Assembly (NCBI GenBank): GCA_002701395.1
Contig: NZVC01000057.1
Location: 140,547-204,546 of the forward strand
DNA: 64,000 nucleotides
From: Maritimibacter sp.
GTDB taxonomy: Bacteria > Pseudomonadota > Alphaproteobacteria > Rhodobacterales > Rhodobacteraceae
Direction: 5' to 3'
The translations under genes were made by a program, and so were the position numbers. The notes under the pieces are model-generated. The model was not told the DNA's origin. It worked only from the letters and a program-made list of their open reading frames with translations, and made no database searches. Positions 50,013 through 60,656 of the stretch are shown here, one piece after another. Position 1 is the first letter of the stretch. Every line of letters starts with the position of its first letter.

Positions 50013-52775
50013 ATGCTGGGTATCGGAACAATCGCCAAGAAGGTCTTTGGCACGCCAAATGACCGCAAAGTAAAGGCGACCCGACCGATCGTCGAAAAGA
50101 TCAACGCTCTGGAACCCGAGTTCGAGGCGCTGTCCGACGACGGCCTTATCGAAAAGACGGCAGAGCTTGTCGAACGGGTCGCGGGTGGCGAAAGCCTGGA
50201 AAAGATCCTGCCGGAAGCCTTCGCGAACTGTCGCGAAGCCGCCAAGCGCGCACTTGGGCTTCGGGCCTTCGACGTGCAGCTGATGGGCGGGATCTTCCTG
50301 CATCAGGGCAACATCGCCGAAATGAAGACGGGCGAAGGCAAGACGCTGGTCGCCACCTTCCCGGCCTATCTGAACGCGCTGACGAAGCGCGGCGTGCACG
50401 TCGTCACGGTGAACGACTATCTCGCCAAGCGCGACTCTGAATGGATGAGCAAGGTTTACAACGCGCTGGGCATGACCTGCGGCGTCGTTTACCCGCAACA
50501 GCCCGAAGGTGAAAAGAAAGAGGCATACGCCTGCGACATCACCTATGCCACCAACAACGAGCTTGGCTTCGACTACCTGCGCGACAACATGAAATCCGAG
50601 CTGTCGGAGATGAACCAGCGCGACCACTACTTCGCCATCGTGGATGAGGTCGACTCGATCCTGATCGACGAAGCGCGGACGCCGCTGATCATCTCCGGCC
50701 CGTCGCAGGACCGGTCCGAGCTGTACATGACCATCGACAAGGTGATCCCGGAACTGACCGAGGAACACTACAACATCGATGAAAAGTCGCGGAACGTGAC
50801 CTACACCGAGGAAGGCAACGAATTCCTCGAACAGCGTCTGCACGCCGCGGGCATCCTGCCCGAGGAGCACACGCTGTATGACCCGGAATCGACCACGATC
50901 GTCCACCACGTGAACCAGGGTCTGCGGGCCCACAAGCTGTTCACGAAGGACAAGGATTACATCGTCCGCAACGGCGAGATCGTGCTGATCGACGAGTTCA
51001 CCGGCCGCATGATGTCCGGGCGCCGCCTGTCGGACGGTCTGCATCAGGCGATCGAGGCGAAGGAAGGCTGCAAGATCCAGCCCGAGAACGTCACCTTGGC
51101 GTCGGTCACCTTCCAGAACTATTTCCGCCTTTACGACAAGCTGTCCGGCATGACCGGCACCGCGTCGACCGAGGCCGAGGAATTCGCCGAGATCTACAAG
51201 CTGGGCGTGGTCGAGGTTCCGACCAACCTGCCCATCGCGCGGAAGGACGAACACGACGCCGTCTACCGCACCGCGAAGGAAAAATTCGAAGCCATCGTCG
51301 AGGAAATCAAAGCCGCGCACGAGGCCGGGCAACCCGTCCTTGTCGGCACCACCTCGATCGAAAAGTCGGAATTCCTGTCGCAGCTTCTGACGTCCGCGAA
51401 GATCCCGCACAACGTCCTGAACGCCCGCCAGCACGAGCAAGAGGCGCAGATCGTCGCCGACGCCGGCAAGCTGGGCGCGGTGACCATCGCGACGAACATG
51501 GCCGGTCGCGGCACCGACATCAAACTGGGCGGCAACTTCGAATTCCAGGTGATGGAGGCCATCGCCGCCAGCCCGGACCGCGACCCCGAAGAGATCCGGC
51601 AAGAGCTAGAGACCAGCCACGCCGCCGCCGAAGAGGCGGTGAAGAAGGCGGGCGGTCTCTTCGTTCTTGCCACCGAGCGTCACGAAAGCCGCCGCATCGA
51701 CAACCAGCTGCGCGGTCGGTCCGGCCGTCAGGGCGACCCGGGCCGGTCGGCGTTCTTCCTGTCGCTGGAAGACGACCTGATGCGCATCTTCGGGTCCGAG
51801 CGTCTGGACAACATGCTGAAAAAGCTGGGGATGAAGGAAGGCGAGGCCATCGTTCACCCTTGGGTCAACAAGTCGCTTGAACGGGCGCAGGCGAAGGTCG
51901 AAGGCCGCAACTTCGACATCCGCAAGCAGCTGTTGAAGTTCGACGACGTGATGAACGACCAGCGGAAGGCCATCTTCGGCCAGCGCCGCGAGATCATGGA
52001 AGCCGAGGATCTGCACGAGATCGTGCAGGACATGCGGCATCAGGTGGTCGACGATCTGGTCGACGAATACATCCCGCCGAAGACCTACGCGGACCAGTGG
52101 GACACCGAGGGGCTGTATGCCGCCGCGCTGGAAAAACTGGGCGTGAACGAAAAGGTCATCGCTTGGGGTGAAGAGGAAGGCGTGGATTCCGAGGTGTTCA
52201 AGGAACGCCTTGCCGCCGCCTCGGACGAGTTGATGGCGTCGAAAGCCGCCCAGTTCGGCCCGGAGAACATGCGCTCGATCGAAAAGCAGATCCTGCTGCA
52301 GACCATCGACGGCAAGTGGCGCGAGCACCTGCTGACGCTGGAACACCTGCGGTCGGTTGTCGGCTTCCGGGGCTATGCGCAGCGCGATCCGCTGAACGAA
52401 TACAAAACGGAATCCTTCGAACTGTTCCACGGGATGCTGGACTCGCTGCGCACCGAGGTAACTCAGAAGCTGTCGCAGATCCGCCCGCTGAGCGAGGAAG
52501 AGCGCGAGCAGATGATGAAGGACATCATGGCGCAGCAGCAGTCGCTGCAGAAGGCAGCCGAGTCCGCGACAGCCAAGCAGCCAGAGCCTGTCGGCGCTGG
52601 TGATACTGCCGCCGCCCCGACCGAGACTCCGGCAGCCCCGGCGGGCGCGGAACCTGTCGCGCAGCTTGAAGGGTTCGACGAGAACGACCCCTCGACCTGG
52701 GGCAATCCGGGGCGCAATGCCCTGTGCCCCTGTGGGTCCGGGAAGAAGTTCAAGCACTGCCACGGCGCGCTGTGA
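50013..52775 (+). CDS. secA: Preprotein translocase ATPase SecA
   Basis: A 920-residue motor of the Sec pathway. Walker A is MKTGEGKT at about 103-110; [35 protein letters not shown] and [13 protein letters not shown] are also present. A Pro/Ala-rich linker precedes the C-terminal zinc motif [13 protein letters not shown] (SecB binding). ATG 50013 has GGCGGAG upstream; the open frame back to 49842 is non-coding leader. A good terminator follows. Confidence 0.99.
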   Translation: MLGIGTIAKKVFGTPNDRKVKATRPIVEKINALEPEFEALSDDGLIEKTAELVERVAGGESLEKILPEAFANCREAAKRALGLRAFDVQLMGGIFLHQGNIAEMKTGEGKTLVATFPAYLNALTKRGVHVVTVNDYLAKRDSEWMSKVYNALGMTCGVVYPQQPEGEKKEAYACDITYATNNELGFDYLRDNMKSELSEMNQRDHYFAIVDEVDSILIDEARTPLIISGPSQDRSELYMTIDKVIPELTEEHYNIDEKSRNVTYTEEGNEFLEQRLHAAGILPEEHTLYDPESTTIVHHVNQGLRAHKLFTKDKDYIVRNGEIVLIDEFTGRMMSGRRLSDGLHQAIEAKEGCKIQPENVTLASVTFQNYFRLYDKLSGMTGTASTEAEEFAEIYKLGVVEVPTNLPIARKDEHDAVYRTAKEKFEAIVEEIKAAHEAGQPVLVGTTSIEKSEFLSQLLTSAKIPHNVLNARQHEQEAQIVADAGKLGAVTIATNMAGRGTDIKLGGNFEFQVMEAIAASPDRDPEEIRQELETSHAAAEEAVKKAGGLFVLATERHESRRIDNQLRGRSGRQGDPGRSAFFLSLEDDLMRIFGSERLDNMLKKLGMKEGEAIVHPWVNKSLERAQAKVEGRNFDIRKQLLKFDDVMNDQRKAIFGQRREIMEAEDLHEIVQDMRHQVVDDLVDEYIPPKTYADQWDTEGLYAAALEKLGVNEKVIAWGEEEGVDSEVFKERLAAASDELMASKAAQFGPENMRSIEKQILLQTIDGKWREHLLTLEHLRSVVGFRGYAQRDPLNEYKTESFELFHGMLDSLRTEVTQKLSQIRPLSEEEREQMMKDIMAQQQSLQKAAESATAKQPEPVGAGDTAAAPTETPAAPAGAEPVAQLEGFDENDPSTWGNPGRNALCPCGSGKKFKHCHGAL

Positions 52776-52810
52776 TCTGACGCGCCGGGCGAACGGACGC
52801 TTGGTTATCC

Positions 52811-52857
52811 ACAGGTTGCCGAGGTCGGGCTCCGGCCACGGCAACCTGTTTTTGTTT
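52811..52857 (+). terminator. Rho-independent terminator of secA
   Basis: ACAGGTTGCCG / CGGCAACCTGT, an 11-bp perfect stem with a 17-nt loop, followed by TTTTGTTT. It lies 36 bp past the secA stop. Confidence 0.9.
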
Positions 52858-52948
52858 CCGAATTACAACACAATTTAGGCTCTTCGCCTTACTGTTTCCT
52901 CATTTCTGTGCCACTTGTCCACAAAATTGATTGGGCAGGGGCGGCACC

Positions 52949-54241
52949 ATGCAGTTGGCATTCTTACAGAAGTACCGGAAGTACCTGACAAACGGCGCGA
53001 CCGTCGCCGCCGTCTTGGTCACCGCGCACCTGATGCAGCGGAACGGCGACGCCAACGCCCGCGACAGCATGCCTGACCCTGACATTGCCGCCGATATCAC
53101 GGTCGACACCACAGCCGAGCCGATGGTCGCAGGCGTCCTGCCCGCGCCAACGCCCGAGTCAGCACCGGAACCAACACCCGAGCCGGCTGTGATCGTGGCC
53201 GATGCGGACGATACCCCGGACAGTGTCCTGCCCGTGGCCGAAACGGCAGAACCGGAACCGGCGGAAGCGCCGTCCAAGCTGGAGATTCTCGCCGAGCTTG
53301 ACGCCGAAGGCCCCGCAGACGCCGACATCACCCCCCCGAACGTTGTTGACCTTGCAAGCCTCGACACGCTGCCGGACGGCGATACGCCCGAAGCCGTGGT
53401 GGTCGAGATCCCGGAAATGCCATCAGACAGCGCGATCCCCGAACCGCTGGAACTGAAACAGCCCACGCCCTTGGACCGGATGCCCCCGGTTCAGGAAGCC
53501 GCGCCCGAGGATCTGCCCGCCGACCCGATCAGCCCGGCCGGTCATAACGAGTACGGCCTTGCCTGCGACGTGATCCTGTCGGCGTCCGCCCGTCCCGCCG
53601 GGATGGTGCACCTGATGCTGGTCGCGCCCTGCGCCGCAGAAGAACGGCTGACCGTCCGCCACGAGGGGCTGATCTTCTCGGACCAGACCGACGCGCTGGG
53701 CACCTACGCGGTCGATGTGCCCGCGCTGGACATGGATGCGACCTTCTCGGTCACGCTGGCCAGCGGCGCGGTCGCGGAAACGGCAGTTGATGTGCCCGCC
53801 GCCCTGCGCAACGAACGTGTCGTGCTGCAGTACAATGGCGACAACGGGCTTCAGATCCACGCGCTGGAATTCGGTGCCGACTATGGCGATGCGGGCCACA
53901 TCTGGTCGGGCAACCCCGGCTCGGTCGAGGTCGCGACGCGGACCGGCGGCGGGTTCCTGACGTTGCTGGGCGACCGGTCGCAGCCCGATGCGTTCCTGGC
54001 AGAGGTCTACTCGCTGCCCGAGGATGCGCGCGGGCAGGACGGCGTTGTCCGCCTGAGCGTCGAGGCCGAAGTGACCGCCACCAACTGCGACCACGACATC
54101 GCGGGCCAGACGATCCAGCGCACCGCTGCCGGTGGAATGCGCCCTGTGTCCCTGACGCTATCGATGCCGAACTGCGACGCCACCGGAGAGTTTCTGGTGT
54201 TGAAAAACCTCCTTCGAGACCTGAAGATCGCCGCGTACTGA
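52949..54241 (+). CDS. Membrane-anchored Pro/Glu-rich exported protein downstream of secA
   Basis: A 430-residue protein. An N-terminal basic stretch and hydrophobic segment (about 10-30, YLTNGATVAAVLVTAHLM) precede a long acidic Pro/Glu/Ala-rich linker (about 40-205) and a C-terminal beta-rich domain with four Cys (GLACDVILSASARPAGMVHL, LVAPCAAEE, TATNCDHDIAGQTI, SMPNCDATGE). No family function is known to me. It is separated from secA by the terminator and followed 20 bp later by the PstS-OmpA-like gene, probably one operon. A cell-envelope role is inferred. Confidence 0.75.
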   Translation: MQLAFLQKYRKYLTNGATVAAVLVTAHLMQRNGDANARDSMPDPDIAADITVDTTAEPMVAGVLPAPTPESAPEPTPEPAVIVADADDTPDSVLPVAETAEPEPAEAPSKLEILAELDAEGPADADITPPNVVDLASLDTLPDGDTPEAVVVEIPEMPSDSAIPEPLELKQPTPLDRMPPVQEAAPEDLPADPISPAGHNEYGLACDVILSASARPAGMVHLMLVAPCAAEERLTVRHEGLIFSDQTDALGTYAVDVPALDMDATFSVTLASGAVAETAVDVPAALRNERVVLQYNGDNGLQIHALEFGADYGDAGHIWSGNPGSVEVATRTGGGFLTLLGDRSQPDAFLAEVYSLPEDARGQDGVVRLSVEAEVTATNCDHDIAGQTIQRTAAGGMRPVSLTLSMPNCDATGEFLVLKNLLRDLKIAAY

Positions 54242-54261
54242 GGCAGTCGCGGTAATCGGAC

Positions 54262-55827
54262 ATGAGCTATCGACGTGCGGCAGTCCTTGCCGCACTGTTT
54301 CTATGGAGTCTCGGCGGTGCCGCACGCGCCGATGACGTTACCCTGACGTCCCGCGATGGCAGCGTCGAGGTGACCGGCGACCTGCTGGGGTATGACGGCG
54401 AATTCTACCGCGTAGACACTGTTTACGGCGTCCTGACGCTCGATGGCAGCGGCGTGGTGTGCGAAGGTCCGGGCTGTCCCGACCTGACGGCTTTCGTCGC
54501 GCGGTTCACATTCTCGGGCGCTCGTACGATGGGCGAGGTTCTGATGCCCTCGCTGGTCGAAGCCTTCGCCGCGCGCTCGGGCTATGGCGTCGAACGGCGC
54601 ATCGTGGACGACACCCATTTCGATTATGTCCTGACCGACCTTGGCACCGGCGCCTTGGCCGCCGAGATCGGGTTTCGCGTGACCTCGACAGAAGAAGGCT
54701 TTGCCGACCTTCTGGCGAACGAAACGGACCTTGTCCTGTCCACCCGCCCCGCGAACGAGACAGAGATCACGCTGGCGCAAGAGGCCGGGTTGGGCGACCT
54801 GTCGGACCCGCGTCGCAGCCGCATCCTTGCGCTGGATGCGATGGCGGTGATCGTGTCGGCGGACAACCCGATGAAGGGTCTGACGCTGGACCAGATCGCC
54901 CGCATCTTCGCCGGAGAGCTGACCAACTGGTCGGCGCTGGGCGGACCCGACGCGCCGATCTTCGTCCACATGCGCGGCGAACGCTCGGGCCTGTCGCAGG
55001 CGTTTGCCGACCGGCTGCTGGCCCCGCGCGACCTGTCGCCCGCGGTGGCCACGATCCGCCACACCGACAACGCCGCGCTGGCCGATGCCGTCGCTGGTGA
55101 TCCGCTGGCCATTGGGGTCGCGCCGTATTCCCAGACCGGCAACGCGCAGGTTCTGGAACTGTATGGCAAGTGCGGCATGGTCTCTGTCCTCGACGACCTG
55201 ACGGTCAAGACCGAGGATTATCCCCTGACGCTGCCCCTGTTCCTGTACACCCCGGTGCGCCGGATGCCGCTTTTGACGCGAGAGTTCCTCGCCTTCGTCC
55301 GTTCCCCCGCCGCGCAGCTTGTCGTCGCGCGCTCGGGCTTCGTCGATCTGCGTCTGTACAACGTGCCGGTGGCCGAGCAGGGGCTGCGGCTGGTGAACGC
55401 CATAGCCGAGGCCGGGGACGAAGTGCCGCTGGAGGAATTGCAGCGGTTGGTGATGGCGATGGACGGGACCGAACGGCTGACGCTTGGGTTCCGGTTCGAG
55501 CCGGGCGGCGCGCAGCTTGACCCGCAGTCGCGGTCGAACGTCGAGATCCTTGCCCAGCAGATCGAATCCGGGGCGTTCGACGACCGCCCGCTGATCTTCG
55601 TCGGCTTCTCTGACAGCGAAGGACCGGCCGACGGCAACGTGCGTCTTGCCACACGGCGCGCGGAAGGGGTGCGCGACGCCGTGCTCAAGGCCGCGCCGAC
55701 CGCCGACCGTGACCGGCTTACGATCTCGGTCGAGGGCTTCGGAGAGGCGATGCCGATGGCATGCGACGACGAGGAATGGGGCCGGCAGGTCAACCGCCGG
55801 GTCGAGGTCTGGACGGCTCAAAGATAG
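54262..55827 (+). CDS. PstS-like substrate-binding protein fused to an OmpA peptidoglycan-binding domain
   Basis: A 521-residue exported protein: signal peptide (AALFLWSLGGAARA), an N-terminal beta region (to about 80), a PBP-like phosphate-binding-type domain at about 90-370 (ADLLANETDLVLSTRPANE, LTLDQIARIFAGELTNWSAL GG, the PstS-like GERSGLSQAFADRLL) and an OmpA-like domain at about 410-521 (IFVGFSDSEGPADGNVRLAT RRAEGV, then WGRQVNRRVEVW). It may sense or bind a ligand while tethered to the wall. No transporter genes are adjacent. Its 3' end overlaps convergent radC by 10 bp. Confidence 0.82.
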   Translation: MSYRRAAVLAALFLWSLGGAARADDVTLTSRDGSVEVTGDLLGYDGEFYRVDTVYGVLTLDGSGVVCEGPGCPDLTAFVARFTFSGARTMGEVLMPSLVEAFAARSGYGVERRIVDDTHFDYVLTDLGTGALAAEIGFRVTSTEEGFADLLANETDLVLSTRPANETEITLAQEAGLGDLSDPRRSRILALDAMAVIVSADNPMKGLTLDQIARIFAGELTNWSALGGPDAPIFVHMRGERSGLSQAFADRLLAPRDLSPAVATIRHTDNAALADAVAGDPLAIGVAPYSQTGNAQVLELYGKCGMVSVLDDLTVKTEDYPLTLPLFLYTPVRRMPLLTREFLAFVRSPAAQLVVARSGFVDLRLYNVPVAEQGLRLVNAIAEAGDEVPLEELQRLVMAMDGTERLTLGFRFEPGGAQLDPQSRSNVEILAQQIESGAFDDRPLIFVGFSDSEGPADGNVRLATRRAEGVRDAVLKAAPTADRDRLTISVEGFGEAMPMACDDEEWGRQVNRRVEVWTAQR

Positions 55828-56579
55828 CCTTCGGCGCGAAAGCTAAGCTCGGCCGATTTGCCGACGATCAGGTGGTCGTGCAAGGTCAGCCCCAGCGCCT
55901 GCGCGGCAGCCTCGATCTGGCGGGTCATCTCGATGTCCTGCTGTGACGGGCTGGGATCGCCGGACGGGTGGTTGTGCACAAGGATCAGCGCGCTGGCATT
56001 CAGCTCCAAAGCGCGCTTCACCACCTCGCGCGGGTAGACGGGGACGTGGTCGACGGTGCCCTGCGCCTGCGCCTCGTCCGCGATCAGCACGTTCTTGCGG
56101 TCAAGGTACAGCACGCGGAACTGTTCCGTTTCGCGGTGCGCCATCGTCGTGTGGCAATAGTCCAGAACCGCGTCCCAACTGGAAATGACGGGCCGCTGCA
56201 GCACCTTCGACCGCGCCAGCCGGTGCGCCGCCGCCTCGACCAGTTTCAGTTCCCGCACCACCGCGTCGCCAACGCCGCTGACGGCGGTCAGCCGGGCTGG
56301 ATCGGCGGACAGCACGCGGTTGAAGTCGCCGAAGGTGTCGATCAGTTGCCGCGCCAGCGGTTTGACGTCCTGCCGTTCGATGGCGCGGAACAGGATCAGT
56401 TCCAGCAGTTCATAATCCGGCATCGCCGCTGCGCCGCCCTCCATGAACCGGGCGCGCAGGCGTTTGCGGTGGTCCTTGATGTATGACGGCAGCCGCCCGG
56501 GCCGCACGGGCGTTTCCGGTGCCTCGTCCTCGGCAGCGGCGAACAAGGGCAGGGGGGCTTCGGCCATGTCGTTGCTCAT
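55818..56579 (-). CDS. radC: RadC-family protein
   Basis: A 253-residue protein with N-terminal helix-hairpin-helix-like DYELLELILFRAIERQDVKP and a JAB/MPN metal motif (ILVHNHPSGDPSPSQQDIEM T, about residues 198-218). It is conserved and often linked to DNA repair or competence, though its biochemical role is unsettled. The length is normal. Its 3' end overlaps the stop of the convergent gene at 55827, so there is no intergenic terminator. Confidence 0.95.
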   Translation of the reverse strand: MSNDMAEAPLPLFAAAEDEAPETPVRPGRLPSYIKDHRKRLRARFMEGGAAAMPDYELLELILFRAIERQDVKPLARQLIDTFGDFNRVLSADPARLTAVSGVGDAVVRELKLVEAAAHRLARSKVLQRPVISSWDAVLDYCHTTMAHRETEQFRVLYLDRKNVLIADEAQAQGTVDHVPVYPREVVKRALELNASALILVHNHPSGDPSPSQQDIEMTRQIEAAAQALGLTLHDHLIVGKSAELSFRAEGYL

Positions 56580-56631
56580 GACCGCAGCGTTGCCTCGCTT
56601 CGGTTAATGGCGGGTTAAGGCGCGGGGTCTT

Positions 56632-57246
56632 TCATCGGTCCCGCTTCGCCTGCCGCCGGTCGAAGGTGGCGACCCGCCAGACGTAGACCGTGATCAGCCC
56701 GATCACGACGCCGGTCGAGATCGGGTCGAGCCACGCCGCGACAAGGTCGTAGCCGCTTTCCAGCCAGTACCCCAGCATCGCCAGCAGGGTGGTCCACAGG
56801 AAGCTGCCGATGGCGCTAAGCAACAAAAACCGGCCCTGCGACATCCGTTCGATCCCCGCAGGCACGGATATCAGCGTTCGGATCGCGGGGATCAGCCGCC
56901 CGATGATCACGGCGCGGCCTTCGTGGCGGCTGAACCAGTCGCCGGCGCGGTCAAGTTCCTCGGGCGCGATCGAAAGCCAGCGGCCGTGGCGTTCGGTCAG
57001 GCGGCGCAGGCGGCTTTTGCCATAGGTCCGACCGATCCAGTACCACATCCATGCGCCCGCAAGGGTGCCGACCGTGCCCCAGAAGATCACGATGGGCAAC
57101 GACATGTCGCCCCGCGCCGCGTTGAACCCGGCCAGCGGCATGATCAGTTCAGAGGGGATCGGCGGGAACACGTTCTCGAGGAACATCAAAAGCCCCACGC
57201 CAAAGCCGCCCATCGCGTCGATTATGCCGGTGATCCAATCGAACAA
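56632..57246 (-). CDS. DedA-family inner-membrane protein
   Basis: A 204-residue multi-pass membrane protein with DedA hallmarks: LENVFPPIPSELIMPLAGF near the N-terminus, GSLAGAWMWYWIGR-like GTLAGAWMWYWIGRTYGKSR, then FSRHEGRAVIIGRLIPAIRT LISVPAG. DedA proteins are proton-dependent lipid flippase-like factors for envelope homeostasis. It stands 52 bp upstream of radC on the same strand. About five hydrophobic segments are visible. Confidence 0.93.
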   Translation of the reverse strand: MFDWITGIIDAMGGFGVGLLMFLENVFPPIPSELIMPLAGFNAARGDMSLPIVIFWGTVGTLAGAWMWYWIGRTYGKSRLRRLTERHGRWLSIAPEELDRAGDWFSRHEGRAVIIGRLIPAIRTLISVPAGIERMSQGRFLLLSAIGSFLWTTLLAMLGYWLESGYDLVAAWLDPISTGVVIGLITVYVWRVATFDRRQAKRDR

Positions 57247-57256
57247 GTGTTTCTCC

Positions 57257-57293
57257 CGAAAACAAAATCGCCCCGGGGATCAACCCGGGGCGA
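57257..57293 (-). terminator. Rho-independent terminator of dnaJ
   Basis: TCGCCCCGGG / CCCGGGGCGA with a 6-nt loop; on the minus strand it is followed by TTTTGTTTTC. It lies 28 bp past the dnaJ stop. Confidence 0.85.
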
Positions 57294-57320
57294 CGTTTCG
57301 TTGTTCCGTTCGACGCAAGG

Positions 57321-58472
57321 TCAGCTTTTCATGCTGTCCCAGAAGCTTTTCACCTTGGTGAAGAAGCTCGAGGACTCGGGGTTGTTGTCCTCGCCCAGTT
57401 TTTCGAACTCTTTCAAAAGCTCTTTCTGGCGCGAGGTCAGGTTCACCGGCGTCTCGACGGCCAGTTCGATGAACATATCGCCGACACCACCGCCGCGCAG
57501 CGCGGGCATACCCTTGCCGCGCAGGCGCATCTGGCGACCCGATTGCGACCCCGCCGGGATTTTCACCCGGCTGCGGCCGCCGTCGATTGTCGGAACCTCG
57601 ATGTCACCGCCCAGCGCGGCTGCGGTCATCGACACCGGAACAAGGCAGAACAGGCTTTGTCCGTCGCGTTGGAACAGCGCGTGCTCTTCCACCTCGATGA
57701 AGATGTACAGATCGCCCGTCGGCCCGCCGCGCAGACCCGCCTCGCCTTCGCCGGCAAGACGGATGCGGGTGCCGGTTTCGACCCCCGCCGGGATGTTGAC
57801 CGACAGCGAACGGTCTTTCTCGACCCGGCCGGACCCGCCGCAGGCACGGCAGGGGGTCTTGATGATCTGGCCGATACCGCCGCAGGTCGGACAGGTCCGT
57901 TCCACGGTGAAGAAGCCCTGCTGCGCGCGGACCTTGCCCATGCCCGAACAGGTCGGACAAGCTGTGGGTTCCGCGCCGCCCTCGGCCCCGGTGCCGGTGC
58001 AGGTCGAACACTGCACAGAGGTCGGGACCTTGATGGTCTTTTGCAGGCCCTGATGCGCCTCTTCGAGCGTGACGCGCAGGTTGTACCGCAGGTCAGAGCC
58101 GCGCGTGGCGCGCTGACGTCCGCCCGCACCGCCGCCGCGGCCGCCCATGAAGTCGCCGAACAGATCGTCGAACACATCCGAGAAGGCGCTGGCGAAGTCG
58201 CCCTGCCCGGCGCCGCCGCCGGGACGAGGCCCGCCACCCATGCCGCCATCGAAAGCCGCGTGACCGAAGCGGTCATAGGCTGCCTTCTTCTGCGGATCCT
58301 TCAGGGCGTCGTACGCCTCGTTCACTTCTTTGAACTGGGACTCGGCATCCGGATTGTCGTGGTTACGGTCGGGGTGAAGTTCCTTGGCCTTCTTGCGATA
58401 GGCTTTCTTCAGCTCTTCAGCCGTCGCACCCTTCTGGACGCCGAGAACATCGTAAAAGTCACGTTTTGCCAT
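57321..58472 (-). CDS. dnaJ: Chaperone DnaJ
   Basis: A 383-residue Hsp40 co-chaperone that stimulates DnaK ATPase. J domain with HPD ([26 protein letters not shown], residues ~30-55), Gly-rich region at about 70-110, four CxxCxGxG-type zinc repeats ([41 protein letters not shown]) and the substrate-binding C-terminus. It is 72 bp downstream of dnaK with a moderate hairpin between. Confidence 0.98.
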   Translation of the reverse strand: MAKRDFYDVLGVQKGATAEELKKAYRKKAKELHPDRNHDNPDAESQFKEVNEAYDALKDPQKKAAYDRFGHAAFDGGMGGGPRPGGGAGQGDFASAFSDVFDDLFGDFMGGRGGGAGGRQRATRGSDLRYNLRVTLEEAHQGLQKTIKVPTSVQCSTCTGTGAEGGAEPTACPTCSGMGKVRAQQGFFTVERTCPTCGGIGQIIKTPCRACGGSGRVEKDRSLSVNIPAGVETGTRIRLAGEGEAGLRGGPTGDLYIFIEVEEHALFQRDGQSLFCLVPVSMTAAALGGDIEVPTIDGGRSRVKIPAGSQSGRQMRLRGKGMPALRGGGVGDMFIELAVETPVNLTSRQKELLKEFEKLGEDNNPESSSFFTKVKSFWDSMKS

Positions 58473-58498
58473 TTAGATGTTCTCTCCTAACGCAAAGA

Positions 58499-58523
58499 CC
58501 GGCCCCGGTTTTGTCGAGGCCGG
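58499..58523 (-). terminator. Weak hairpin between dnaK and dnaJ, possible attenuator
   Basis: CCGGCCTCG / CGGGGCCGG on the minus strand (one G-U pair, 7-nt loop), followed by TCTTTGCG. The poor T-tract suggests partial termination, giving less dnaJ than dnaK. Confidence 0.5.
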
Positions 58524-58544
58524 CCCAAGCGCATCTGGCGACGC

Positions 58545-60467
58545 TTACGAAGCGCGCTTGTTGTCGTCGAGGTCCTCGAAGTCCGCATCGACGATGTCGT
58601 CGTCGACGCCGCGCGGCTCTTCGCCCTCTTCGGAACCGGCGTCACCGCCTTCGGCCTTCGCCTGCTCGGCCTTGTAGATGGCCTCGCCCAGCTTCATCGC
58701 GGCCTCAGTGACGTTCTGGATGCCGCCTTTGATCTTGCCGGCATCTTCCGTCTCAAGCTGTTCCTTGAGGTTGGCGATGGCCAGTTCGATGGCTTCGATC
58801 GTGGTCGGATCCACCTTGTCCGAATGCTCTTCCATCGACTTTTCGGTCGAGTGGATAAGGCTTTCGGCCTGGTTCTTGGCTTCGACCAGCTCGCGGCGAC
58901 CTTTGTCCGCCTCGGCATTCGCCTCGGCGTCGCGGACCATGTTCTCGATCTCGTCGTCCGACAGACCGCCCGACGCCTGGATCGTGATCTTCTGCTCTTT
59001 GTTGGTGCCTTTGTCCTTGGCGCCGACGTGGACGATGCCGTTGGCATCGATGTCGAAGGTCACCTCGATCTGGGGCAGGCCACGCGGAGCGGGCGGGATG
59101 TCTTCAAGGTTGAACTGACCCAGAAGCTTGTTGTCCGCCGCCATTTCCCGTTCGCCTTGGAACACGCGGATGGTCACCGCGTTCTGGTTGTCCTCGGCGG
59201 TCGAGAAGATCTGCGACTTCTTGGTCGGGATCGTGGTGTTGCGGTCGATCAGACGGGTGAACACGCCACCCAGCGTCTCGATGCCCAGCGACAGCGGGGT
59301 CACGTCCAGCAGCACAACGTCTTTCACGTCACCCTGCAGCACGCCGGCCTGAATGGCGGCACCCATCGCGACGACCTCGTCCGGGTTCACGCCCTTGTGG
59401 GGCTCTTTCCCGAAGAACTTGGTCACTTCCTCGATGACTTTCGGCATCCGGGTCTGCCCGCCGACCAGCACGACCTCGTCGATGTCCGATGTGGTCAGAC
59501 CGGCATCTTTCAGCGCGGCCTGGCACGGCTTGATCGAGTTCTTGATCAGGTCGTTGACAAGGCTTTCCAGCTTGGCGCGGGTCAGCTTCATGACCATGTG
59601 CAGCGGCGCACCGTCCGAGCCCATCGAGATGAACGGCTGGTTGATCTCGGTCTGGCTGGCCGAGGACAGTTCGATCTTGGCCTTCTCGGCAGCTTCCTTC
59701 AGACGCTGCAGGGCCATCTTGTCCTTGGTCAGGTCGACGCCGTTCTCTTTTTTGAACTCCTCGGCAAGGTAGTTCACGATGCGCATGTCGAAGTCTTCAC
59801 CGCCCAGGAACGTGTCGCCGTTCGTGGACTTCACCTCGAACAGGCCGTCGTCGATTTCCAGAATGGTGATGTCGAACGTACCGCCGCCAAGGTCGTAGAC
59901 GGCGATCGTCTTCGACTCTTTCTTGTCGAGGCCATAGGCCAGCGCGGCCGCGGTCGGCTCGTTGATGATGCGCAGCACTTCGAGACCGGCGATCTTGCCG
60001 GCGTCTTTCGTGGCCTGACGCTGTTGGTCGTTGAAGTACGCGGGAACGGTGATGACCGCCTGCGTCACTTCCTCGCCAAGATAGTTCTCGGCGGTTTCTT
60101 TCATTTTCCCAAGGATGAACGCAGAGATCTGCGACGGCGAGTAGTTCTCGCCCTTCACCTGGACCCACGCGTCGCCGTTGCCGCCGTCAACGATGTTGTA
60201 CGGTACGAGATTTTTGTCTTTCTCGACTTCGGCGTCGCTTACGCGGCGGCCCACAAGGCGCTTGACCGCGAAGACGGTGTTGGTGGGGTTCGTGACAGCC
60301 TGCCGTTTGGCGGACTGACCGACAAGGCGCTCGTCGTCGGTGAAACCGACGATGGACGGCGTCGTCCGTGCGCCTTCGGCGTTTTCGATCACTCGGGGTT
60401 GCGAACCGTCCATGATGGCGACGCAGCTGTTGGTCGTCCCGAGGTCGATACCGATGACTTTAGCCAT
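58545..60467 (-). CDS. dnaK: Chaperone DnaK (Hsp70)
   Basis: A 640-residue Hsp70. The nucleotide-binding domain begins [20 protein letters not shown], with [23 protein letters not shown] [20 protein letters not shown] and [14 protein letters not shown]; the linker is [19 protein letters not shown]; the C-terminus has an acidic lid tail. ATG 60467 has GAGGAT upstream; the longer frame runs through the promoter. An RpoH-type promoter is seen about 110 bp upstream. Confidence 0.99.
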   Translation of the reverse strand: MAKVIGIDLGTTNSCVAIMDGSQPRVIENAEGARTTPSIVGFTDDERLVGQSAKRQAVTNPTNTVFAVKRLVGRRVSDAEVEKDKNLVPYNIVDGGNGDAWVQVKGENYSPSQISAFILGKMKETAENYLGEEVTQAVITVPAYFNDQQRQATKDAGKIAGLEVLRIINEPTAAALAYGLDKKESKTIAVYDLGGGTFDITILEIDDGLFEVKSTNGDTFLGGEDFDMRIVNYLAEEFKKENGVDLTKDKMALQRLKEAAEKAKIELSSASQTEINQPFISMGSDGAPLHMVMKLTRAKLESLVNDLIKNSIKPCQAALKDAGLTTSDIDEVVLVGGQTRMPKVIEEVTKFFGKEPHKGVNPDEVVAMGAAIQAGVLQGDVKDVVLLDVTPLSLGIETLGGVFTRLIDRNTTIPTKKSQIFSTAEDNQNAVTIRVFQGEREMAADNKLLGQFNLEDIPPAPRGLPQIEVTFDIDANGIVHVGAKDKGTNKEQKITIQASGGLSDDEIENMVRDAEANAEADKGRRELVEAKNQAESLIHSTEKSMEEHSDKVDPTTIEAIELAIANLKEQLETEDAGKIKGGIQNVTEAAMKLGEAIYKAEQAKAEGGDAGSEEGEEPRGVDDDIVDADFEDLDDNKRAS

Positions 60468-60577
60468 GCTCAAGATCCTCTCTTTCGGCGATGTTGCGGG
60501 GCTCGGCCCTATGAGGCACCGGGCCCCTATCCCATGAATTGCAAAGGGTGTTTGGCCTACCCGTTGCGGCTTCTCGG

Positions 60578-60610
60578 CGTATATAGGGAGGGGGGAAATA
60601 CGCTGCAAGC
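60578..60610 (-). promoter_or_regulatory. RpoH (sigma-32)-type promoter of dnaK
   Basis: On the minus strand CTTGCAG (CTTG complement at 60606-60609) is followed 17 bp later by CCCTATATA (60580-60588). This matches the heat-shock pattern CTTG, then CCCCAT-like. It predicts a leader of about 105 nt. Confidence 0.7.
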
Positions 60611-60656
60611 GAGTCCGCCGCTTTAAAATGACGGTTTTTGACAGTTACGTGATGAA

